Shown one piece after another: positions 49,601 through 61,500 of a stretch of 64,000 bases of DNA; within the stretch, counting starts at the first letter, position 1; every line of letters starts with the position of its first letter. Both the position numbers and the translations under genes were made by a program. This DNA is from Scortum barcoo (Eukaryota > Chordata > Actinopteri > Centrarchiformes > Terapontidae): NCBI GenBank assembly GCA_023238725.1, contig CM041535.1:25597978-25661977 (forward strand), written 5' to 3'. Under the pieces are notes generated by a model that was not told the origin of the DNA, ran no database searches, and worked only from the letters and a program-made list of their open reading frames with translations.

Positions 49601-50190
49601 CTACACTCTCAGAAATAAGGGTACAGTTTCTGTCCACCAAGGTATAATTTACACTAACGTACCCCCTGAGGGATAATTATTGCATACTTTGTGTATATTT
49701 TTGAGAGCAAAACGGTGCATATGTGTTCCCAAGCAGTAAAAGGTACCATTAAGTAACATTTCTTCTACATGTTAAAGTACAATATCAGAGTGTGTTAGGC
49801 CAAATACCCCAAAAAATAGGTAAAATATTCATTTTAGATTACAAGGTTTCACTGTGTCCTTATTTAAGGTTGATTTTAACTTGTAAGCTATGGTTGAGTA
49901 GCCTTGAAATAAAAGAGAAAAAGGTCCTGAGTAAAAATATATGACTGATTCATACTGAATTAAATATTTGATCTGTTTTCATGACTAACAATCTGGCAAT
50001 AAAATTTAATTTTCCAGACAAACAAATCAGGAGAAAGTGAGTTTGTTCACGCCTTATGTCAGCGGTACAGCTGTCCCAGTGACAAGCAGCTGTAGCCCCA
50101 AAGGTACAAATGCGGCAGTGACCTTTCTCCCTGATGGGACAAACCAGGCCCCCCCACAGCATAACAGAGACACCAGAGCCCCCCACCATA
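49600..50190. repeat. Unclassified dispersed repeat with GGTACA words
   Basis: CTCTCAGAAATAAGGGTACA at one end and AAAGGTACAAATGCGGCAGT at the other recall a common fish non-autonomous repeat. It is diverged and noncoding. The minus-strand frame at 49,950-50,189 is probably chance within this repeat. Confidence 0.35.
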
Positions 50191-50639
50191 GGAAGTCAAG
50201 CCTTCAGGTTTTTACTTTAATTTATCACCTGTCTGCATGTGTGTTTGGCGTTCGATCGTTTTAAGCATTTGTCTGAGTTCAGACTTGGTTTTAAGGCTTA
50301 AGGTAGGAACTGTAAATAGGTTTGGATCAGGGTTGATGTCAGGCGTGTAAAAGTAATGACTGACCGCTGTGAAATGAGTGTAAAAACAATGCAATGTCTT
50401 CACAAGCATAATAAAACTTAAGCATGTCTGTGTGTACAGCTAACTTTAATAACACATAAGGGTGTTGTGTGTGTCTGCTTAGTAATTAAATTATCCTATT
50501 AACTATTTACTTTTAGACTTGGTGTTAAAGTTACACGTAGTTCAGTTTGGCCTTCAGTGAATAATGAAAATCAATGAAACATCCTCACTAGTAAAGAAAA
50601 TAAAAGGGCTGTTTAAGGGTTCAGGTTTATCATCTTTAT

Positions 50640-52070
50640 TTTATTTCTTTTTACTTTTTTATTTATTGATACTACTGTCCACTTTATAATAGAGTCTATT
50701 TAATATTTAATTTAAACTTCTGATGGCATACTTGCTTTTCACCCTCGTATTTTTTCTGCTAACTATGTTTATATTTTTTGCAGATTCTGATTTAACAGTC
50801 AGATCTAGGTCGAAGTTGTGTGTGTGTGTGTGTGTGTGACAGCTGTCAGTGTGAGAACTAATTTGAGTTTCAGTGAGGACATTTATGGAAAGTGAGTACA
50901 CTACACCTGTTCCTCATTTTGGGACGGACCTTCAAATGGGCTGTTTGAGGCTTCAGACTTCATTTTATTGTCTTATTTTAAACTTTTTTATATTTATCGA
51001 TACTACAGTCTGCTTTATAATATTGTCTGTTTTATATTTCATTCATACTTCTGACTTGAAGTACTTGTGTGTGGGCCTTATATTTTTCCCACTCATATTT
51101 TTGCACCAACATATCAAAACAAATTCAAAACTTGGAAATAAACCTGATTTTGATTCTCATTTCATGGCCTGAGTTGAAATTAGATTTAATTTAATGTCAG
51201 GGTGATGGCTGAAACACTTTTAATCAAGCACCTCATTCTTTTTATTTTATTTTAGGATGAGATATTATGCATGTGTTTGACAGACACGTGGTTCAGCATA
51301 TTTATTGTTTTACAGCTGTCTTTTTGAGAAATGATTTGAGTTTTAGACCCTTGAGTGAGTGAGTGAGGACATTTATGGAAAGTGAGGAATGCATGTTGCA
51401 CTCTCTCCTCATTTTGGGAGAGACCTCTAAAGGCTTCAGTTTTATTGTTGATTTTATCTTATTTTATACTTGTTGATTCTACTTTCCACTTTATAATATT
51501 AACTTATCTATCTACTTGAAGTACTTGCTTTTTATTTTTTCTACCTTCTATGTTTATCTTTTTTTTTTTTTTGCATCAACATAACAAAACAAATTCAAAA
51601 CCTGATTCCGATTTTGATTCTTATTTCATTGTCCAGGTTAGAAATAAGTTTAGGTTTATGGACCTCTACATCCAGAAGGCCAACAGGATCATAAAAGACC
51701 CCAATCACCCCAAGCTCAGGGACACCTTCATCACCCAAGACTGTTAAAACTCCACTTAATTTCTCTATTTCCATATTTTACTGTCTATATTCTCTATTGC
51801 TAAGGTTATTATTTATTTTAGTTCTATATCTATTTTTCTTTTGCACACATGGTCTCTATTTCTGAAATATTTGAGCATTGTTTAAGGAGCCAGAGACTCT
51901 TCAGAGAATTTCACTCCATGTAATTGTTGTGCATTTGATAATAAATTAAATCTTGAAATCTTGAACTCTTGCATGGTGAAGGTGAAGGCTGAAACACTTT
52001 TAATCAAGCACCTCATTTTTTCCTAATTTTCAGATATTTTAAGATATTGTGCGTGTGTTTGTTGTATGTT
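50640..52070 (+). repeat. Diverged tandem duplication upstream of lnpep
   Basis: A block containing GACATTTATGGAAAGTGAG, CTCATTTTGGGA, CTTGAAGTACTTG and ACAAATTCAAAAC occurs at about 50,876-51,180 and again at 51,361-51,645, with a partial third copy at about 50,640-50,790. The flanking piece AAACACTTTTAATCAAGCAC is also repeated at about 51,210 and 51,991. The period is roughly 490-780 bp, with variable losses. Confidence 0.6.
51640..51965 (+). mobile_element. LINE-like 3' end remnant
   Basis: The frame around 51,640-51,747 reads LYIQKANRIIKDPNHPKL, resembling the C-terminal reverse-transcriptase ORF end of fish non-LTR elements (xxIxxDPxHP). It is followed by a 3' tail ending in AAATCTTGAAATCTTGAA, a typical short terminal repeat. 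It is a 5'-truncated copy. The family was not determined. Confidence 0.4.
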
Positions 52071-52094
52071 CACTTACGGTGACATAAATTTCTG

Positions 52095-52097
<3 letters not shown>

Positions 52098-52132
<35 letters not shown>
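52098..52132. repeat. (GT)n microsatellite before lnpep promoter
   Basis: Pure GT run of about 17 units directly upstream of the GC box. Confidence 0.95.
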
Positions 52133-52134
<2 letters not shown>

Positions 52135-52140
52135 TCTAAG

Positions 52141-52164
52141 CCCCGCCCCTCCCTCCAATCCAAT
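52141..52164 (+). promoter_or_regulatory. lnpep: lnpep core promoter: GC box and double CCAAT box
   Basis: CCCCGCCCC (52141-52149) is followed by two adjacent CCAAT boxes (52155-52159 and 52160-52164), about 430 bp before the start codon. There is no TATA. This fits a housekeeping-type promoter for a widely expressed aminopeptidase. Confidence 0.55.
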
Positions 52165-52588
52165 AGGATGGCAACATTGTAATGTGACGGGAGGTTGTCA
52201 ACAACTGGTCGGGGAGGAAACAAAGTGTCATTCGCTCGGTCGTTAGTTCTCACGGCAACATTTTATCCTCACGAATTTGGCGCGGACATCTTTTTTTATC
52301 ATCTTTATTATAATTATTTTTTTACACAGCTCCATTTAACCACAGTTGGACAAAGTTATGGAGACCAGCTAACGTCGGCTTTAACTGAATGTCTCTCAGT
52401 TGTCAGAAGTTGGCTAGTTCCGAGCTAGCGAAGCCGCCTTTGGTACAGTGAGGACAAGCTGCTGGGGGCTTTTTCTGTCTGTTTTTTTGTGGCGGAGCAG
52501 CGAGATAAAATCCCCCCCCCCTCCAAGTCTGCCGAGCTCGCCTGGTCCCCTTGCTTCGGAGGCGAGGAGCCGGTTCAGACCTCCAGAT

Positions 52589-55500
52589 ATGGATCCGTTT
52601 GACAGCAGCAGCAGCACGGGTGAGGAAAGAGGAGTTTGGCGCACAGTGAGAGGCAGCTAACAGCAGCAGGCCGGCTAATAACAGACGGGACGTTTAGCTG
52701 CGAGCTCCCAGGGAGTGACATTCACCCGACGACACATGTAGAGAGGGCTGGGGGAGCCAAATGAAAGCAACCATTATGTTTTCTGACTGTTTAAACGAAG
52801 AGGAAGGGGGGGGGGGTCTCTGAAGCTATCTTAATCGTTGAGTCTTGCCTGTTGTGTGTGCTGCAGATGTGGTAACACTTCACTGCACATGACTGTCTCC
52901 TCTCCAGAAACACAGCTGCGTGAGGAAGTATTTGTTATAGTTTTAGTGTTAAGTATTTGTATTTGTTATGTTAAGGTTTTCATTTTAAACTGAGGAAGAG
53001 ATTTCTGACAGATTACACGCAGACTGTCCTGAGACTGCTCACAGAGACAGGCAGCTAAGACTTGTGCAGCAGCAGCAGTGTTTGTGCACTTTGCTGGCTT
53101 TGATAGGAGCTGTGTTTTGTCCTGTGTGTGCAGAGCTGATAAGTCACGCTCAGCTCAGGCAAACAGCAGCCAGCTGCTTTATAACCTCAGCAGCTCCCAG
53201 GGCTTTATTAAAACAAACATAAAAAAAGTGTCTTAGAGCTCATATTAAGGCTCAGATTTCTCCTCAAGCTGGGAAAATCAATCCTTAAATCACAGCAGTT
53301 AGACTTCCTGTTTTTTTTCTATGCATGTGTGTGTTTGGTTGTTTCTTTTTTTAGTAAAAACCCAAAGTCACATTTCACTATCATGTTTTGACCTGATAAG
53401 GATGAGACGACACGAGCAGACGCTTCCTTCCTCTTTGTTTTTAATGACCAACAATATTGTTGCTCAATGCTTTGCTTCTGTGTTGTGTGTGTTTGTTGTG
53501 TGTCTGTCACCTGGCCTGAGGCAGCGCACACATCTGTCCAACCGAGACGCACATATTGAAGTATACTTCTGTGACTCTGCCAGGGTTTATATGTGTTTCG
53601 AGTAAACAGGAAGTGTGCAGCCGGCAGACGAGACGGTGCGTTTCCAGTCACGCTTTGACGAAACTACCAGAGTTCATCCTTATTTACATTTGCCCGGCGT
53701 TATAACCATCATACACACCACAGCCTCTGTCATAGAAGTACATATGACAGCCATTATCAGTTGATTATGTTTGAATGTTATGGGTCTTATTTCTTTTCAT
53801 ACTGTCCTCTCCATATTAGACATTACCTCCTTCTTAGCTCTTAGCCTATTAATAGACATTCATATCACAGTAATGTGGTCTACACAGAGACATGGTGGCA
53901 GCCCATAAAGTCATATCAGAAACACTGTACAGGACACACCAGAAACTAAATTCACCTTGTGCGTCTCTGGACTCTTGTCTTCCTGTTTGTTTGGTGGCAT
54001 TGTTTCTGTATGAGCACTATGTATTCAGTTGGTGTTCACAGCCTCTCGGTGCTTTCCACTCAAACCCATCGCCTACTGAGATTAAAAATGCATTGTCTTT
54101 AGCCTGTAAAAGCACGAATGGGATGTGAGGCAGAACAGGAGGATGTGCACTGCGTAGTATTTTGCTGCTTTCGTTGTTATTGAATTAGGAAGTTGAACAT
54201 GCCTCTGATTGTTTCAAGGAATTACTGAGGGGAGAATCAGGCTGCCACGACAAGGCTTAACTCTTGTCATGATGCTGAAGATGCAGGTTAGACTGTGGAA
54301 ATGCAGGCAGCATGTGACATTTGTTTCTTGGCACTGCAGTAAAATGGATGAACTGTGAGGGAAATACAGCGATTTCTATCTGAACAGATTTCTCAATGTC
54401 AGTAGCTGTCACCAGCCTGATGAGCCCATTTTATGTGGGTCAAAGCACCAGGAAATACTGTGGGAGGTTTACTAACAGGAAATCAAAGTAACTCAGTCAA
54501 AGCTTTGTTAAACAAGGCTTTGTGTCGCTTGCATGCTATCACACAGGTGACAATAGCAAGCCTTTGTGTTGGAAAATGATGCATTTCCGCTACCTTTCTG
54601 TGGAAAAACTCTGAAAAACACACATATTTTAGCATTCAGTAGTGTGTGTGTGTCAATGTATACAACTGTTAAGTCTCTCTCTCTTTCACCTCTGTCATTT
54701 CCCCTTTCTGAGAATCCTCTCTCTGATTTCTCTTCCTCTGTGTGTTGCAGAGCGAGCCAACCTGCCTAGGAACATGATTGAGAACAGCATGTTTGAGGAA
54801 GAGCCCGATGTCGTGGATTTGGCCAAAGACTCTGCTGCATTTCCAGTACGTTCATGTCGTCTTCGGCCGTGCCTGTGATACACGCCTTCATTTCAAGGAC
54901 AAACCTTGAAAAAATCATTTGCGTACATAGGAATGCACGTCTGGACGACTGTGCACGTTCTTTCATTTCTGAATCTGAGAATGGGAACAGAGCAGAGAAA
55001 TATAAATAAGGATCAATTAATTTGAGGTTGAGCAACGTGGGTAGCCAAAGATGCGTATCGGCACGCTGTCAGTCCAGAGCATCTTCGCTGGTTTGTACAT
55101 TATTTAAGATCTGTCAGCTGAGACTATCTGCAGTCTTTGTGGGAATTGCTTCTAGCAAAAAGGAAGTTCCTGTTAGCATGCTGTATCGTGAGCGTGTTAA
55201 GAGAACCAGTATTTTTCTCTTCAGAGCTACAGTGACCCAGTTTCCCCATTCTTCTTTTACTACAGCCACACTGCACCATTAATCCTCATAAAACAAAGTC
55301 ATACAAACATTAAGCTGATCCCAGAGTCTACTTCTATTCTCCCTCATAATCTGATACCCAACAAACCGTCTCCTAAATGTTGTTCCTCTTTGCATCACTT
55401 ATGTTGAAGATTTTTAATTTCTGCATTAACTACAGTCCTAATTGAAAATGATTTATCTTTCATCTGTTGTCTGTTCCTTGTTGACAGGCCCTTCTCTATC

Positions 55501-58500
55501 CTGATTATTCCTTCTAGTTATTCCTGTCTCTGCCCTCACTCTCCTCACCACCTCCGCACATGACATCTTGCCCCGTGCTAATTCGTTTACCCTGGAAGGC
55601 AATCAAGTTATTAACATTATATGGGAAACACTGCACAGCCTAACAGGAGAATAACAAGGTGTACTGTACATGCTTTCTCCAGACGTTTCCTGCTCTTGAC
55701 CCAGACGAGACGGTGTACGAGCCCCGAAGCTCAAGGCTGCTCGTGCGAGGCCTGGGAGAGAATGACATGGACGATGACGAGGAGGACTGCGAGTCTTCGG
55801 CCCGTCTGCTGGGCATGTCCTTCATGAATCGAAGCTCTGCCCACAGGTCCGGCTCTTCCCCTTACACCAGACAGGCTCCACCCAGGTAATACACAGAAAC
55901 GGTGCATTTGGGGTGCTGGATTTACATAAAAAATCTTTTTCCTGTGTGGTATACCTTGTGGATTTTTTATCTCAAAGCAGTGCTACATAGGTAATCATGT
56001 ATTTTCATATGCAAAAGCTACTGTTGTTGAATTCATTTAAACTAAGTTCCTAAAACTTCACTATGAAATAAACATTAAATAACTTATTCCTTTTTGAGAA
56101 ACACATTTTGAGGTAGTAAAGTGTTATTGAGCCGGTAACTAGAGTTGAAAGTAATAAACACATAGTAGAAAGTACAGCACCGCGACCTCATCTTTGACAA
56201 AGATTTACATGAAATAATAAAATAACCTGCAGTGCTGTTGGTGAACACCTTCAACTTAAATTAGTAGACAAACATTTCCTGAAAGTGCAGTGACGCCCTG
56301 TTAGAAACTTTGTGGTTACGGTTGCACGGTAAAGATGCAAATCCATGTCAAGTGATATGGTAAAGTGCTTAAGCAGAGAACTGCAGTCGTCATTGTTTAT
56401 TGATCAGATAATGTAATAAAGCATCAATTATTCTGAAGAACAGAGAAAGAGGACTAGAATACTGCATTCAGGTAAAAGTAGTGTTACTTTAAAGACATTT
56501 TACTCAAGTTAAAGTAAAAGTGTACACAGATAAAAGTACTCTGAGTGAATGTTACAGTAATAATGTGATTCAGTACTTCCACCCTTGCCTAAGAGTTGGT
56601 GCATCTAAGCGTTTAAAGACAGATGATTTTAATTGCTCAACCAGTCATAACAAAATCCAGTATAAGTGCATTAAGTGCATCATACGCCTGTAACAGTGAC
56701 AATTCAGGGGACATTTCTGTGGTAATTCTGCACCAACAAATGACCAAATAATTGTTTAATGTAATTTTGGTGCCCTGCTTCACACTGCTGTATCTGTGTG
56801 CATGGAATAAATAACTGTGACTATGTATGTGACACTTTATTGCCTCCTCGTTTTCATGTTAAGGTGCATAGAAAAGGTTTTAAGTCAATACCAAGTTGAA
56901 CCCTGCGGTCTCCTGCAGCAACGCCATCATTTCATGTTAGACTCTTTTTGTTTATCTCTCAGGACATGTTCACGACCCTCAGCCCGAACCATGGTTGTGT
57001 GTGTGTTATTCCTGGTGATATTGGTGTCTATGTCCATGGTACTGTACTACTTACCTGGATGCACTTTTACTAAGGTAAGAAAAATATCCACTACTCTGTC
57101 TGGGTAGGATTTGTACCTCTCTATGACTCTTTCAACACCTTAAGCTTAGGTCTCTGTCGAATGATTTCCCTTTTTAATTTCTCTGTCTTACCCGTTTCCC
57201 TGGCTGATCCGAACCCTCCACCCTTCTGCAGGCGGGCTGTCGTAAGCAGAACAAGACCACTCCGTTAGAGCCAGTCTACCCGAAGGCATCGAATGGCGAG
57301 CTGTTTCCATGGGCGCAGCTCCGGCTGCCTCACAGCATACGCCCTCTCAGCTATGAGCTCACCCTGCACCCTGACCTCGACAAAATGACCTTCACTGGCC
57401 GCATTGTTATCAACATGTCTGTGCTTCACAACACCCAGCGCATTGTCCTGCACAGTGCTAATCTCAACATTACCAAAGCTACTCTCAAGGTGGGATTGGA
57501 AAGGGTTTGTGCGCTGATAGCAGTGTGGAATGACAGAGTTTAGATGGTTTAATTGTCAGTCTTTAATGTGAAAACCTACCTGATTAGATGTACAGAACTA
57601 TATGCATATTCACAAAATAATGAACTTAAAATGAGTAACTTTATCCCCTCCAGCTGGGAGATGGGGAGGCCAAGGATGTGACTGTTCTGGAGTACAAACC
57701 CAATCAACAGATAGCTGTGAGGCTCTCTGAGGAGCAGAAGGCAGGCCAGTACTGTGTTTTGACCCTGGATTACTCTGCCAACCTCTCACACACCTACGAT
57801 GGCTTCTACAACAGCTCATACACCGATAAAGATGGAAAGAAAAGGTACAATTGACTAATTGGCTGTGCTGTAAGTACTTCACAACAGCTGAAACATGTGC
57901 TGCAGACTGATTACTTTATAACAAGCCTGTATGAAGAGGATCATGTGTCATCACAGCTAATCTTGTGACCTTTGGCTCAACCCATGAGCAGCCGACACTA
58001 ATAAAGCAGTGCTGTAATAGCTGTAATAATAACAAGTAAGAACTAAAATTGGAGGCTGTTGCATTGATTTTATAGCATTTATCTAATTTGCTATTTCGTG
58101 CTCGTCTCCCTCTTGTCCTCAGTGTCCTTGCTGCAACTCAGTTTGAGCCGCTGTATGCGAGGAAGGCCTTTCCTTGCTTTGATGAACCATCTTTCAAAGC
58201 CACCTTCCTGATTAAAATCAGCAGAAAACCTGAATACATGAGTCTTTCCAACATGCCTAAGGTAACTTTAGTAAAGTCCTCTTCATTTTTACAGTAGTTA
58301 ACAAGTGTTGAAACACGCAAACATTGACCTGAAACAGATTCTAATTTTGCATTTATTCTTTTTGTTGTTGTTTTGATAGTGTGACACAGTTTATTCTCCA
58401 AGTGCAAATTAAACTGTTAAATATTCTTTGTGATCACACCAAAAATGTAAATGGACATTAAATTATAATGAAATAATTTTATTTAATAAGCTAGAAACAG

Positions 58501-61500
58501 TGTCACTAGGTCATGATGAGTGTTGACAGGCTGGCAGTGTGTACCAAATGAAGTTAAATTTGTCATGCTCACTGGCAAAAGGGTGAGGTTATTTCCTCAA
58601 CAGACAGCAGCTAACTAATAATACCATGTGTGACACAGTTTACAGTACAGCATTATGTCATATCACTCACTCTGTACATTATGAGGAACTTACGAATCAT
58701 TCCTGTCTCTGCTTGTAAGCGTGGGCACAGATAAGCTAACAGACTGTGTGTTGGTTGTTGTTTGCAGCAGAGAAGATGCTAAATTGGATTTTGTATGGAG
58801 TATACTGTCAAAGTTAGTTTGTAGTAATCTTGTCCTTATGCTGTGTGTCTCAGGCCAAAACCATGCCACTTCCCAATGGCCTCATGCTGGATGAGTTTGA
58901 AAAGACCAGTGTCAACATGAGCACATACCTGGTGGCCTTCATCGTTGCCAACTTCACCCCTATCAGTAGAAATGTCTCTCAAACTCTGGTAGGTCTGACA
59001 CAGATATGCCTCCTTCGGTGTTTTTCAGTTTTAGTATTCAGTGGGGTTGTGTCGTTGCTGATAAACTGTCTCGATGTGTTTGCATGCTCTAGGTGTCTGT
59101 GTACTCTGTGCCAGAGAAGAAGGAGCACACCGACTATGCTCTGAACACAGCCTCCAAACTTCTGGAGTTCTACGAGGACTTCTTTCAAATTCCCTACCCC
59201 CTCAAAAAACTAGGTGAGAACACACAAGCACTTGCACTTTATTTTACCCCCTCTTCACACACACCTTATTTTCTCACTTTACACACCCTGATGTGCTTCC
59301 TCTCCCTTTTGTCAGACTTGGTAGCCATCCCGGACTTCCTGGCAGGAGCCATGGAGAACTGGGGACTCATCACTTTCAGAGAGACCAGCCTCCTCGTGGG
59401 CAAACAGTCGTCTCCTCTGGAAAAACAAGTAGTCGCCTCCGTCATAGCGCACGAGCTCGCCCATCAGGTAGCTGTAATTGCCTGGTTGTTTGTGAAGGGA
59501 ACGCAGACGGTGGATGTGCTCCACGGAGGTGCTAATCTTGGTCTGATGTTGTGTCTCAGTGGTTTGGAAACCTGGTAACGATGAGCTGGTGGAATGACCT
59601 GTGGCTCAACGAGGGCTTTGCCACATACATGCAGTACACATCACTGCAGGCAGTGTTTCCCCAGCTGGACATTGTAAGTCCATGCATCTTCCTCATAAAT
59701 GAATCCCTGCATATTTTAATACAGATAAAGCAGTAAATCCTGTGTGTTTGTGTGTGTTTGTAGGGTAATTTGTTCCTGGCAGTGCGGTTCAGAGCCATGG
59801 ACAAAGATGCATTAAACTCCTCCCACGCTGTGTCAACGGAGGTTAATACACCAGAACAGGTGGAAGAGATGTTTGACTCCGTCTCTTATGAAAAGGTACG
59901 TCGTCATAGATCATATATAAGTGTATAAATAGGTTCAGCGTTTATTAATTCATCTATATGCAGCTGTTTATCTCGGTTGGACCTCACACTCATTGCTCTG
60001 TTTTGGATCTGATCCCAGATGTGTTGTGCTTCTGTCTTCTAGGGTGCGTCCATTCTCCTGATGCTGAACGCATCCCTGCTGGGCGACCAGCTGTTTAAAA
60101 AGGGCATCATTCAATACCTAAATCAGTTCAAAGGATTGAACACGGACACTGACGACCTCTGGAACAGCCTTACGCAGGTGTGTGTGTGTGCGCCCTTGCT
60201 GTTTTTTGGACCAAACACATCAGTAGTTTATCACTTTGGCCATATTTTTTAATTTCATGCTGTAATTTGTCATCTAGCCCTGGATGGTGAAAATATACTC
60301 CCCCTGACATCGGCCGCATTTGGCTAGTTTTACTGCCATCACATATAATGGGTGATCACAGAGAACTCTCTCAGGCAGCAACATAAAAGGCAGCAAATGA
60401 CTTTTGATAATAGTTGTGATAATGTTATACTTTATTGATCCCTGTGAGAGTGTTCATCTTTTTGCTTAGCCCCCTTTTAAAGGCAAGTCAGAGCACACGA
60501 TACTGTAGGAACAGACAGCAGGTTGGATAATTACTGTCTAAAGGACTTCAATCCAGTTCAAAGGCAGCCTGCCAACTCATTACTTCCCCCTGATGCCCCT
60601 GTTGATGCTTTACCTCCGTCTGCTTCATCCCACACAGGTCATCTGGAAGTTTGCCACATTTTTACAACTCCTATAAGTCTGTTAGTAATAAAAAGTTAAT
60701 TAAATGGCAAAATAAGAAGTGGATTTTGCAGACATCAAAGGCTAATAATAATGCATCCAGAATGTGAGAAGGTTTGGCTTATTTATCAAAAGACATTGTT
60801 CAGATTTTGAAGACTGTTTGAAGTTATCCCCCTTCGTGCTTCTGTTTATATGCTCTTTTTCTTAGAATATAGATGATAAATGTTCAGAGTATAGCTTCAA
60901 AAGTTAAAATATCTTCATATATTAAAAAAAACAACAAAAAAACACCATGGCTTAGGACTGCACAGACTCTGGATTCCTCTTTCTGTCCTCAGGTCGAGAT
61001 CTCGATGCAGCACCAGAACGTGTCGGAGATGATGAACTCGTGGACGTCACAGAAAGGCTTCCCATTGGTCACTGTGAGCCGCAAGGGAGACCAGGTTACC
61101 CTCACGCAGGAGCACTTCCTGTTGACGTCTGACAACGCCACACGTACTTCCAGGCGAGTTACATTGCCACGCTCACACACACACACACAGATCACAGAAA
61201 CACACCGCAACACTAACTGTGTTTTCGCTCTCTTCAGCTTGTGGAATATTCCAGTAACGTACGTAAACGACAACTGCAGTTTGGCCGCAGAGTGCAGACA
61301 GGTGTTCACTCTGAAGTCCAAGTCAGGTAAAACACAAAGTATTAACCTGCAACATCAAGCGTCAGAGTCTTAGGTCAAATGGTAAATGTGTATGTGTGTG
61401 TGTGTGTGTGTTTTCAGAGACGCTTAAAGTGCCAGAAAGTGTGAAGTGGCTGAAGTTGAACTACAGAAACACGGGCTACTACATCGTCCACTACGGAGAC

